In this document: in pieces, positions 10,148-22,200 of the stretch | Layout: each line of letters begins with the position of its first letter | Position numbering within the stretch: the first letter of the stretch is position 1 | From: Hippasteria phrygiana | Taxonomy: Eukaryota; Echinodermata; Asteroidea; Valvatida; Goniasteridae | DNA: 64,000 nt | Assembly: GCA_037893225.1 (NCBI GenBank) | Contig: JAZGUH010000003.1 | Span: 2,029,476-2,093,475, forward strand | Direction: 5' to 3' | Made by a program: the position numbers and the translations under genes | Notes under the pieces: model-generated | Seen by the model: the letters and a program-made list of their open reading frames with translations, nothing else | Database searches by the model: none | What the model was told of the DNA's origin: nothing

Positions 10148-12115
10148 ATGAGTTTCCTTCTGCCCAAATTGACAAGCAAGAAAGAGGTGGACCAAGTTAT
10201 CAAGACAACGGAAGATCTGGTTCTTGTCCTTCGGTTTGGCCGAGACACAGACCTGGTGTGCATGCAGCTTGATCAGACAGTAAGTTTGCAGCAGGACGGG
10301 TATTAGTCCGAGTAACTTGGACCCTTTATCGTCTTTTTTAACATTTGGACATGATCTGGCGATATCGCCAGATCATGTCCAAATGTTAAAAAAGGCGATA
10401 AAGGGTCCAAGTTACTCGGACTAGACAGGTATAGGGTGTGCGTTTGGTTAACATATCTGCTAGATCGAGGTGCTACTTTAGATAGACTGGGAAGAAGTTT
10501 CCAGAATTGATGCACAATATAAACGGGTGAGATTGGCAAAAAATCCACGAAAAATCCAGAAGGACCCCAGATCAACATATAGTTTGTATTTGCCTAAAGG
10601 CACCCCCTTAAAATATCCGTTTTTATTGGTCTACATGAAAATCCACTTTTACAGGTAAAAACACCTTTAGGCTTAGGACAACACCTCAGCTCAGGAATTC
10701 CAAATTGCAAAAGATATTCTTAAAAAAATTCTGAAATCAGGAAAAATCTTGACAAATCTCACCCTTGCAATAAACAAGAACCACTTTTTATTTGTACTTG
10801 GTAAAGTGAAAACACTGCCCTTAAATCACTATTTACTGCTAAGTGCTAATTGTGCAGTAGGCATTTCGACCACTGTGATGGCTAATTTGGCAATCATCAT
10901 CATTTTTATCTGCAAGATTCCTTACTTTCGCTTTATTTTTCCAGGGAAGAACCACACAGACCAATTCTGTTGGTGTTTAAGATTTTTTTTCCATGTGGGC
11001 CAAGATCTGGAAGACTTTGGCGAACTTGCACACAAAATAGAAATGAATTGAACAAATGTAATGTAGACTTCATGTTTAGAGTAATAATTTTTCAAGGCAA
11101 CGATCGATATCACTACTTTAGAAAACGTACAAGTAATACGCACGGAAAAAAATTATCCTAGTTCTGGGATAGAACTGAATTGAACAAAATCGAAATGCTC
11201 AGAGGCACAAGAGTATAAATTTATACTTTTTAGATCTTCAAAGTTGTATTCCAGTCCCTGCAAGTCCTTTCACAAGTAACTGGATGAACAATGACAAAGG
11301 AATGCCTTTGTCACAGCTCATTTGAATAGCTTGTGATTGGGATTAGGAATGGAGGGCTTGTGATGGACTTGCAGGGACTCGAATACAACTCTGCAAATTA
11401 GTACCTTTTCTGATGATATGGCCCTTCTTCGAGCCAGTTCTCCCTCGCTTACTTACAAATTGTCTCTACGTGTATTCTTTCCCAACAGCTTTCTAAAACT
11501 GCACATGATGTATCGAAGATGGCTACCATTTACTGTGTGGACACCGACACCATGCCCATCTACACACAGTACTTTGATATTGCCCTCATACCGGCTACCA
11601 TTTTCTTCTTCAATGGACAACACATGAAAGTTGATTATGGGTAATGATATCCTCACTTGGATGACAAATATTGGATGTGCCATTGTAAACTTTTTAGTTG
11701 CGACTCTTAAAATAACAAGCAGGTAATCCAAGGCAAAATATGAATAAAGGAAATTGTATTCTCTTTTATTAGCTTTCATACATATACACGATTGAGAATA
11801 TTTGCAAATTCTTTGTAGTTTTCAGCTCATTTACAAAATACCACTTTTGGCACTGGGCCAAGCTGGATGGAGAATATCAATGGATAGACAGATTTCTTCA
11901 AAGTTTTTTTTTCACATCGTTGCCTTCTCTTTCTTTCTAATCACTTTAGGACCCCCGATCACACAAAATTCATTGGAAGCTTCAAGACCAAGCAGGACTT
12001 CATTGACCTTGTTGAGGTGATCTACCGTGGTGCCATGAAGGGAAAACTCGTGGTCACATCTCCTATTGATCCCCAGAATATTACAAAGTATGAGCTGCTG
12101 TACCAGGATATGTGA
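10148..12115 (+). CDS. TXNL4B: Thioredoxin-like 4B (DIM2), pre-mRNA splicing factor
   Basis: TXNL4B is a DIM1-family thioredoxin-fold protein without the redox CXXC pair. It acts in pre-mRNA splicing and binds the tri-snRNP protein PRPF6. Three exons, 10148-10279, 11489-11640 and 11950-12115, join in phase 0 and then phase 2 to give 149 residues, the same length as the human protein. All borders are GT-AG (GTAAGT, GTAATG donors; CAACAG, TTTAG acceptors). Diagnostic stretches are [16 protein letters not shown] (residues 1-16), [31 protein letters not shown] with HMKVDYG, and [19 protein letters not shown], ending ELLYQDM. A polyadenylation signal AATAAA lies 31 bp after the stop at 12146. The gene is head-to-head with TRMT10C and tail-to-tail with ZCRB1. 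Confidence 0.96.
10304..10423. repeat. Near-perfect 120-bp palindrome just inside TXNL4B intron 1
   Basis: Arms 10304-10363 and 10364-10423 are reverse complements with a single mismatch seen, centred on GGCGATATCGCC. It begins 25 bases after the exon 1 splice junction. In the pre-mRNA it would form a roughly 60-bp stem beside the 5' splice site. Confidence 0.88.
11234..11395. repeat. Fold-back repeat with GTCCCTGCAAGTCC ends, copy 1
   Basis: The left part AGTCCCTGCAAGTCC is mirrored by GGACTTGCAGGGACT. The interior has TGACAAAGGAATGCCTTTGTCA and CTCATTTGAATAGCTTGTGA. Related copies are at about 14280-14420, 24845-25062, 26585-26775 and 59770-60230. It lies in TXNL4B intron 1. Confidence 0.7.
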
Positions 12116-12145
12116 GCTTGGAACAGAAACCATTGAGAGCCCTCT

Positions 12146-12151
12146 AATAAA
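12146..12151 (+). terminator. Polyadenylation signal of TXNL4B
   Basis: AATAAA lies 31 bases after the TXNL4B stop codon, in CTCTAATAAACTAGG. Another ATAAA motif occurs near 12631. Confidence 0.6.
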
Positions 12152-12755
12152 CTAGGCTGATGTAGTGAGGCTTTGGGAACCTCAAGAGATGGTCCAGATT
12201 TGAACTGCTATTGGTTATATTTTGTTGACTGAAATGTAACACAAAGTTTTCAAAAAGAGGCCATCATGACAGCCTCCCTGAATTATGCTAAAGTTACCAG
12301 AACAAGGAGGAGGTCCAGATTTACTTGAATTCCATGTTCTTGGCTGAAGTTATGGAAGCCTCATGGGTCATATATCAGAAGCTAGATTATGAATGCATTG
12401 AGGTGTAGTCTTACACTAATCCTGCCGATTTCAGGGTGTAAGGGGTTCAGAGATCCTCCTACAAAGTACATGTAGCTGTGATTTCGTCTAGTTCTCAACA
12501 GGCTCTGAGCCAATCTGCAAAAAAACTGCTGATTGGAGAAACCCTTACTGGAAAATTGTTCCAAGATGAAGTGGATGAATTGCAGACTGGCTAGTATCTT
12601 TTAAGGATCAGCTTCAAATCAAAATAGTCAATAAATTTTCACTTTGGGACAAGTTACTGAAGTGTGCCAGTTGGTGAAGCAAACTATGCACATTGTGTAG
12701 TACTGGATGCATGTCATCACAAGCTTATTCCAGTAAATTCAATGGCAACCACTGG
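12152..12755. other. TXNL4B-ZCRB1 tail-to-tail spacer
   Basis: Unique-looking sequence, probably 3'UTR of TXNL4B. No gene or repeat was recognised before the TTAA element at 12756. Confidence 0.4.
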
Positions 12756-12932
12756 TTAACCCCTTGCGTACGGATGACGCAAAATAAAACATTTGTGCCG
12801 TTTTAATCCATTGTTGGATTATTGTGTATGTTACGCTTGACTGTACAAGCACATTGTGGCCGTTTTGCTTGGCTGCAAAGGCCGGCGCGACACCCCGGCG
12901 CCTCCTGTAAATAACTGTACTCAAGGGGTTAA
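12756..12932. mobile_element. TTAA-flanked MITE, family 1, inside a palindromic target
   Basis: The ends TTAACCCCTTGCGTACGG and CAAGGGGTTAA are those of family 1. The flanks CCACTGG on the left and CCAGTGG on the right are themselves inverted, so the empty site was probably the 18-bp palindrome CCACTGGTTAACCAGTGG. Confidence 0.8.
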
Positions 12933-13271
12933 CCAGTGGTTGATTCCTGATATACCTTGCGCCTCTGCACTCGTATAAAAGTGCGAATGATTGCAAGCCG
13001 AACTGTCGTCAAATAATACCACAAAACTTCAAGGACCTGGCTCCCAGCTGTACACTGTGATGTTCGCGGCTATTGATGACCAGTCATGCGACCCACCTCG
13101 GCAGGCTGGTTTCAAATCTCCGTGTGAACTTGCTCCGGGTTTTTAAGATGTTGCTCACACGTAGGCAGAGAGACCATCCAGTCGCAGAGCTCAATTCTGG
13201 GTTCTGTTCACAGAACAGAAAACCTAAAAATGCCTCAACCACAGTCACACAAAAGAAGATCGGCCTCCTGT

Positions 13272-16200
13272 TCAATCCCCATCAATTTCCTCCTCGTCAC
13301 TGAAATAGGCACTCGGCTTGACTTTGGGTTTTTTAGCAGGGGGTCTCGATGACGATGACGACGATGATGTGAGCTCGTCATAAGCACCTCGTGCCACCAT
13401 GTCTCTATAATGATTCTCTTCCTCCTTCACTCTCTGCACAAAAAAGTCCAATAAAGGAAACTGTTGTATTTGAGGTGGAGTGAAGAAATAAAGAGGTTAA
13501 ATGTCCCCACCCCCATATTTTTTTTGGGGGGGGGGGGGGGGGGGGGGGGGTGGAAGGGTGGAGTCCCCAAAAACATTTTAGGAGGAAAAAGGTACATGTA
13601 GTTAAATTTCTCTGATTGCAGCTTTGATGGTTGGCAATCATTGCAGTGCAAAAAATATGTAACATCTAAAAGAAAATGAGCAGCCAACAGGTACATTTAG
13701 CATGGGTAATGATCCTAGTCTGTGTAAAAACAAAACCACACAATGTGAACGGATGTGTTTTTGTTTGTTTGTTTTTAAACTGGCTTAATATTTAACCCTA
13801 ACTCCCTAGGATGTATGCCAAATCATATTAAAAATTTGAAATGGTGCCATTTTTACATGAAGCTCAAAGAGCACAAGTACAAACTGTGTGCAATAAAAAG
13901 AATTCGTCTTAACTTGGTATTTTGATAAAATGGTTTGTTTCATTGTAAGGCAGTCGTGTTAGTTTTGACTTTCAGAGACTTTCTAAACATGTTGCAGAAG
14001 TGATCAGAAAACTCTGGTAGCCTTTATTACGCCTCCCCCATGTGACTGCCATTAATTTTACTTAAAATTTCAGCTGCCCAAACGAGTGATGGATCTACAC
14101 AAGAGCTGTTTACCAAAGACTGTTTAGCGCCGTGTAGTGGTGCTGAAGGATCTTTGCTGTTTACCAACCAGTGAATCGGAAAAACTTTACACTCTTCCCA
14201 CGTTAACATATTACATGCTGACAACTACTCAACTGAGGTTTTTCGTTTCAGTAACATCAAGACAACAGAGATGTAGTCGAGTCCATCACAAGTCCCTGCA
14301 AGTCCATCACAAGCTATTCAAATGAGCTTTGACAAAGGAATGCCTTTGTCATTGTTCATCCAGTTACTTGTGACTAGCTTTACGAAAGTACTTGTGAAAA
14401 TACTTGCAGGGACTCGACTCCAACTCTGCAAGACAAGCACCTTTGAATGGTTTCCAGAAAAAAAGAAAAACACCCTATAGATATTGTGCTATTATCATTA
14501 TTATTATTTACTGTCATAGGGGTAATAATAAAGTAATGAAAATATCTGATAAGGGGAGATTAATTACCTGGAAGTTGATTGCCGCTCCAAGGCTTTCCAG
14601 TGCAGGGTCTTCACCATCAGACTCTTCATCCCTGAGGGGGATATAAAACAAATCAAAATGATTGTTCTGAAATAACAGGCAGAAATTACTCCAGACCATT
14701 CCCCTAAAAGGCCTGAAAGGAGTACACACATGAAGCCAATGCAGTATTGTTTGGTTTGTTGTAGAGTGGGGGTAGCCGTAACTAGGTTTGGAAGGAATAT
14801 TTAACAAATAAAAGCCATGTTAATGTTGCCCAAGGGTAAACAGGAGCCTGGAGATATTTCTTACGGGCTTTAAGTGCCTTTTTTCAGCAGCCCACATCTC
14901 ATGAAGTCTATACCGCTATCTTTTGTTGCCTACATTTCCATTATGAAGATTGAAATCATACTGTGATAACTCAAAAACTATGGCAGATCCAGGGTAAAAT
15001 TTTAGAGAAATTTTTGGAGACTTGACAAATACCGTAATTTGATAGCAAACAACTTTCTTTTTTTCACATGGGGAATTAGTGTCACTCTGGGGATTAAAAA
15101 AACCGATGCGTTTACTAAAAATGTGAGTTTTTAATGGTGGCATGGATTGGGGTAGGTGAGGGGTTAACCCTAACCCACTCCAATGTTTCCCATATGCCGT
15201 GCTACATAAGAAATGAAACAACCAAATCCTACAAACTAGCCTTGGCATTTTGCAGCTACCCTGCTGAATCCACCAAAATACAACGGGTATTTGTTTGTAT
15301 GAGCCCTGTCAAGTCCAATAAAATCCAACTCAAATTTTACTAGAAGTCTGCTTCCACCTTCCTAAATACAACAAAATCCAACACACCATGCAGTTTGAGT
15401 TGACTGCTAAATCCAACAAATTACAACAGCTTTGTACCATTGTTGGATTCTGTTGGATTTAGCAGGGTTAGGGTTACGTCGGCAAACCATGTAGCTGAAC
15501 TGAGCACCCATGACCTAGTATGACCCGTTCAGTCCCTTACTCTGAGTCTTTGTATTCCTCCTGTTCCTCTTCCTCGTGTTTCCTCTTTTTCTTCTCTTTC
15601 TTCTTGGGTGGTTCTCTGTCCCCCAGGGAGTTCCGTGGGCAGTTGTAGCTCAGGTGGCCAAATTCCTGATAGGAATAATAAATTGGACATAAAATTACAG
15701 TGGGGAACAATCCTGGGGTTTTGGTGATGAACGAGGGGGCCCAAAAATGTACAGGAATTTTGACAACTTGGTGTCAACTTAACGTATGTGAATACACATG
15801 TTCACGTACACCGTATATGCATTTTATACTCGTGTACATTATGCATATAAGCATTTAACCCCTTGTGTCAGTCCGTTATTGATAGGGGGCTGGGGCCAAA
15901 TACGGACTGTGCAGCCAAGCGTAAACGCAAAAAATAGGCACCACACTGAATAAAGTGGTCCCATTCATCGCACTTGGAGCCCACCCTTTCGTGTGAATGA
16001 AAGCTTTGTTTGAAAAAGCTCCATCTATTCATTACATTCTCAATCAAGAACAATACGGTTGAAACATGAATGGATTGAGTACGTGCAGGAATGTGCGTAT
16101 ACACGACAACTAGCCAGGTGGTCTTTTTAAACTGTGGCTACAACCATCGTCCGTATTGAAGAGGTTAACAAAACAAGAAATTCCATTATTTTTGGATACT

Positions 16201-19200
16201 GTGTGGTGCTGGAAACGTGGGAAATTTGAAAAAAAAGTAATCCTGCAACTGCAGGGTACTTTATACATCCCTGTGGTTATAGGAGGGACATGGCATATTA
16301 GTATTACATGTAGGTGAGTTCAGTGGCTACACTCCAGTAAAGCAAGTGAATTGTAAACAACCATGCAGAAACCTTTGCTTTGAGTGTACAAGTCTGCAGT
16401 TAGTCCTGAACACTAACTCCCCAGGTGGTGTGAAAATTGTTATTGAAATTGGAGGATTCAGGACTGTTAGGGTCAATGTGGTGACAAATTGCAAAACGGG
16501 GATAGGCAACCCAAGAGAAAATTATTCGACGATTTATTTTAAAATTCTCAAACATTGCATTTCTGCCAAAACCAGAAATGTGGTATCTCTGATTATGAAG
16601 GTCCACTCTTGATGATTCAATGATGAATCTATCTAAATAATCAAAATGCTAAACTCCTTGGCGTTTCTCTCAGAACCATTCCGAATCTGACCAAATCCAA
16701 CACTGTGCACACATTCTTTGTACACAATATGGAGATCCGGCCCCAGGGCCCTACATGCACATATTAAAACTAGAAGTATCCAGAAGTATCCAGAATGTAG
16801 CAAAGCGTGGTAGTGAATTTGGATGGATTCGGGAGGGTTAGATAAAGATGCGTTTGCTCACACCACACTCGTAGCATCTTGTCTTGTCAGGATAAGTCTT
16901 CTTTTTGATGAAGTCGGCCGCTCTCCCGTTGTCTGTTGCTATGGAAACTTTCCACTTTCTCCCAAACAACTATTGATAACAAAATATATCAGATATTCAG
17001 ATAATGTGAAGGTGAAAAGTTGCCCGCTGCTATCACATATACAACCTATGACATGTGGGCAAAATGAATAGATTTATTTTAACCACGAACGTGAACCTAC
17101 GCATGCCTTTCATTTCATCTTAACCCTTACCCCCCGGGGTATTCTTACCAGAAACCTTCCTAAATCCTCCAAAATCCAACACTGTGCAGCAAACCAACAC
17201 CACATTCCGTGTTCTCAAACTTTCAAGGGACAAATAGGTTTGGCTCTAACTCTCCTCAATCTTGCAAAATCCTAGTGGATTTTGAAGGATCAGGTTTTTT
17301 TTTTTAATTTTTTTTAATGCAAGTTTGCTCCAAACAAGGCTAAAAGCCACTCGACGTATGGAGCTACAAAAGCCAAAATATGCAAGAGGTAGAATTCAGA
17401 TTCCTCTCAAAGCAGGAAAGATTGTAAGATGAAGGAAAACATTCACCAGGCAGAGAATTCCATAGAGATACAGGACAAGGGAAACACTATTGCCATGGCT
17501 TTTTGTTCTCTTGGTACAGCTAGAGTAGGCCCTATATTGGTGGGAACAGGCAGAAAGCCGAGTTTCAACCTCAAACACCCTCACTGTAGGGTTAATGCAG
17601 TTCATCATTCAATCATTCTCCCTGCTACGTCCATATTAGGACCTTTTTATAAGAGGGGGAATTTTCAAGAGTCCTGTGAGACTTCATGTTTTGACTTGTT
17701 TGAAATTATTTTTGGGCAAGAATCAGATATTGCTTTGGGAATTTTGTTTTTACTTTTTTTAATGGAAGTCGCCCAATACAAAGCTAAAAGCCACTCTATG
17801 TATTAGAGGGCTACAACAGTGGTGGGGTTGGCCACATTTTAGGTTATCAGCCCCACCACCCTTACGGTTTACCTGGGTCCAGATCTAAATAGAGGATAGT
17901 TCATTAAAACCCTAACCCCCTAGGCATTTTTACTAGGAAGTGTCCTCAAACCTGTCAAAATCCAACACTGTGCACTGTACCTATGGCACATTTTTTGGAC
18001 TTAGACAAATTGGGGCATCATACATGTAGCTCCACCAAGTAATGGTGCCAAGGCGTACAGTCCGGAACCCATCAAAATTCAACACAACGTGCTGTTGGAG
18101 TTAGTAAGGCTTGGGATAGTTAGGGTTAATAGATACCAAAGAAATTATCCCAATTTTCAGAATTATAACTTCCACGTTGGTGAGACCAACTCACCTCCCC
18201 CATGGTAATACTGACCTCTCTCCCGTTGAGTCCCTTGATGGCCTTGTAGCAAGAGTCTCTCTGAAGAAACAAGACAAATGCCACACCCTTGCTCCTCCGT
18301 TTTTCCTTGTCCTTGGCGATGGTCACTCTGCAAATTACACAGTAATTCACAGGATGCATGTTTTATAGGAAAAGATTTTACTTCTATCCCCCCCCCCCCT
18401 CCTCCCCCAACCAAAGAAATGGTTGGGAACAGCAAAAATCTTGGAAAATAACTAACCTTTCTTGATTACACAAGTGTCAACATTGTTATTTAGTCAAGAT
18501 TTAAATCAGCAAAGTCTGTAAAAATGAGGCAGAAATCAACATGTATGTGAACACTTTAAGAGACCATACACTGTGCCAAAAACACTAACACAGAAAACAC
18601 AAACTTTTCCCCTATTGCATGAACATTTCCTGACTAAAGTCACAACATTTGCGAAGTGTTTTAATACACGTACATGTATATATACAATTCTGAACACAAA
18701 TGGATGGTTATTTTCCAAGATTTTGCAGTTCCTGACCGATTTTTGTGGGGGTTAAGTAAACTCTTTCCGTTTTATGGCCTGTTATTATACATGTATTAGA
18801 CATTTAGAAGATTTTTGCTGGATACTTACTTAACAACTTTTCCATATTTTTCAAAGATCTGTAAACAAATACAAAAGTGAGACTGTCAATAAATTATGTT
18901 AACTATCACTGTGACGCACAGTAAACACACAAAATCGCGCTGATTTGCATGGCAACTGCTGTAAAGCACGGAAGAAAATTGCATTTTCTACCACATAAAC
19001 TGTTTAAAATTACAAAAAAATATGTCAGTATAATAACAGAAGTTTGCTTTAGGTTGAAAAAGTCATTTTGGAATGAGAAAAATACCGGGGCTCGGACAAC
19101 TCGACCGTTGGCCGACTCGACTCGAGACAACTCGACCGTTCAGACAACTCGACCGTTTTTTGGTCAAATGGGAAGACAAGTCATCCGTTGAGACAAGTCG

Positions 19201-22200
19201 ACTCGTAGATAGGGGAATTGGTTGTGGAAGGAACGGCACGGGGTGACTGGGTTGATGGGCGGGACAGCGCTGTCGTTTTGGACGGGGCTGGGGTACACAG
19301 GGGGCCGGGATGGACACAGGCACGACAGGGGGGCCGGGTAACTTGAATTGTCGTGCCGGTCTATATTTTGTGACACGGGGCTGGGATAGGCTTTGGATAT
19401 ATATGCAGGGCCGGGAAGTTTTATTTATTTTTTCGAGTATGCAACAAACCGGAGCAACAAACTTATTGTCAACCAACGGTATGAGGGATTAGAATATCAC
19501 TTTGAATTTGTAATTCACAAATTTTACATCTAGCCTCAACACTGGCCATCATCAACAAGACGTTTAAGAATACCGGCCTATCACCACATCGGTGCGGCGA
19601 TCATATACCGGTGCGGCTGCCCGCCCGCGGCCGGCCGTGCACCGTGCATGCCGCGTCGCTCTCGCAGGCCTTGAACGCGCTGGGTCCAGGCGTCGCACTC
19701 GCCGTACACCTGACCGGGTCCCCGCGTACGGTAATACCACACATTCGGAACCATTCTGGGCCACGCGCACACGCAAATACCTAGCCCTACAAATAGGGCT
19801 GTAAATGGTTCCTTTTTTAACTTCTGGCTTTTTACTGTCACCATTACAGCCCTACTCCAACGGCACCCCTACACGCTTAGTTTTACAACTGGTCGACTTT
19901 GATTTCAAATATCTCCCCAAATTCTTATCGCTGAACAATCATTGTATTCCTAAAATGTTTGCAATTTCTACCATATATAACAATGCTTACTAAATGCTGA
20001 ATTCGTCCGGCTGTGAGGTCTTCAAAAATGACAAATGCTCCAAAACGTCTTTACATGGAGGACGCCATCTTGTATTCATTGCTAGGATCGAGGGCACCCG
20101 GCGGTTGTAGAAAATGGTCTGTCATGAATTATGCATGATGATAGCATGTCATGTACGACGCGCAGTTGTTTCGTGAGAAGTCAGGGCACCATGCAGAAAC
20201 TGGTCTTATGAATTATGCATGAGGTGTCGCACGGATGTATGCACACCATAGAGTTATATATAGAAAGTCTTTCTATATATAACTATGATGCACACACGAA
20301 TCCGCGGACGTTTTATGCACAATTCATAAGACCAGTGCCCTGACTTCTCACAAAACAACCGCGCGTCGTACATGTATACTCATGCATAATTCATGATAGA
20401 CCATTTTCTACAACCGCCGGGTGCCCTCGATCCTAGCAATGAATACAAGATGGCGTCCTCCATGTAAAGACGTTTTGGAAGGTTTTGGAGCATTTGTCAT
20501 TTTTGAAGACCTCACAGCCGGACAAATTCAGCATTTAGTAAGCATTGTTATATACTGTAGAAATTAGTAACATCTCAGGAATACAATGATGTAGGCCTAT
20601 ATATAATATATAAGTGTCGATAAGAATTTGGGGAGATATTTGAAATCAAAGTCGACCAGTTGTAAAACTCAGCGTGTAGGGGTGCCGTTGGAGTAGGGCT
20701 GTAATGGTGACAGTAAAAAGCCAGAAGTTAAAAAAGGAACCATTTACAGCCCTATTTGTAGGGCTAGCCAAATACCCAAACATTGACGGGCAACCTGTGT
20801 TAAAAATACCACGCGCTCCGCAAGCTACACTATGTACAACGCATCGCACGGTCGAGTTGTCTCCATGTCAACGGTCGAGTTGTCTCAACGGTCGAGTTGT
20901 CTCAACGGTCGAGTTGTCTCAACGGTCGAGTTGTCTCAACGGTCGAGTTGTCTCAACGGTCGAGTTGTCTCAACGGTCGAGTTGTCTCAACGGTCGAGTT
21001 GTCTCAACGGTCGAGTTGTCTCAACGGTCGAGTTGTCTCAACGGTCGAGTTGTCTCAACGGTCGAGTTGTCCGACATCCAAAATACCCTCGATTCTAATT
21101 TGATCAGAACTAAAGAGGGGCCCTACAGTACACTACACAATCGCCATTGCCGTTATGGTAACCATAACTCGTTTTATCGAGTTGTCCCCGCGAGTTGCCT
21201 GAAATACCGGATTAACCCGAGGGCCAAGATTTACTTCCAAAAATGTAAGGCTCTCCGTTAGCCTTACAAGGATATGTGATTTTGGTCCCCGTAACTCAAT
21301 GGGATTTGCAATACGCTCTTGCGATATCATTTACAATGTTCCAGAATTCCACTTTCCCAAACCTTAATCTCCCCAGAAGGTTATCCAATCCCTCCTACAT
21401 ATCTTTTAGACTTTTGCGGCCCATTTGCGGAACATTGAAATGGACAATTTATTGAGTAATGGAGTTTTTACTCACCAAACGACGTATGCAGCCGAGATGA
21501 ACATGGCGTCGCACAGCTGACTAATGCAGTCCTCCAGACTGCGCATGCGCGAGGATTTTTCGAAGAAATTTGGGGCTCGACCATTTTTTTAAGGGGGGGG
21601 GGCATCTTGTCTACATCGCGCAACGGTGATGTGTGCATGACGCGCTTTACACATCGTTTTGTGTGTTTGAACATTCGTTCTGTTTTAAAATGAACATTTA
21701 CGGAATATTTTTGGTGCTGATTAATAGTCGGTATTGCAACATTATAACGTTCAAAATTCGCTGACATTCAGTTTTGCATAAAATAAAAGCTCGCATTGGC
21801 AAAACAAAAAATTACGAAATGCAAAATTTCACTACATTTAAAGTCAATGCAGCTAGGGTAAGTCGTTATAATTTGATTTGTTGCATCATCTATCTAAAAA
21901 TAGCTACGTGGCTACCCGCCATGACATTTAGACGTATGGGCATAACAAACAAAAAATAATAATAATATTGTCAGGCCAAGGAACAACACTAGGTATAGTA
22001 GCGCGCCAATAATTAATCACATTGCACACATCACCGTTGTGCGATGTAGACAAGATGCCCCCCCCCCCTTAAAAAAATGGTCGAGCCCCAAATTTCTTCA
22101 AAAAATCCTCGCGCATGCGCAGTCTGGAGGACTGCATTACTCAGCTGTGCGACGCCATGTTCATCTCGGCTGCATACGTCGTTTGGTGAGTAAAAACTCC

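Larger units (their letters stand above)
19089..21201. mobile_element. 2.1-kb fold-back element with 9-bp target duplication (outer element)
   Basis: AAATACCGG occurs at 19080-19088 and again at 21202-21210, enclosing this stretch. The left margin carries GACAACTCGACCGTT units; the right margin carries a tandem array of the reverse complement. A second palindromic element (19782-20766) is nested inside. A 9-bp duplication and long, repeat-filled inverted ends are usual for Mutator-like or fold-back elements. No transposase was seen. It lies in ZCRB1 intron 1. Confidence 0.6.

Noticed and set aside
20832..21080. CRISPR array
   Set aside because: It is a direct tandem repeat with no unique spacers, in a eukaryotic intron.
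20832..21261. Long repetitive open frames ([15 protein letters not shown] repeats)
   Set aside because: They arise because the 17-bp unit has no stop codon in these frames. The stretch is the end array of a fold-back element.
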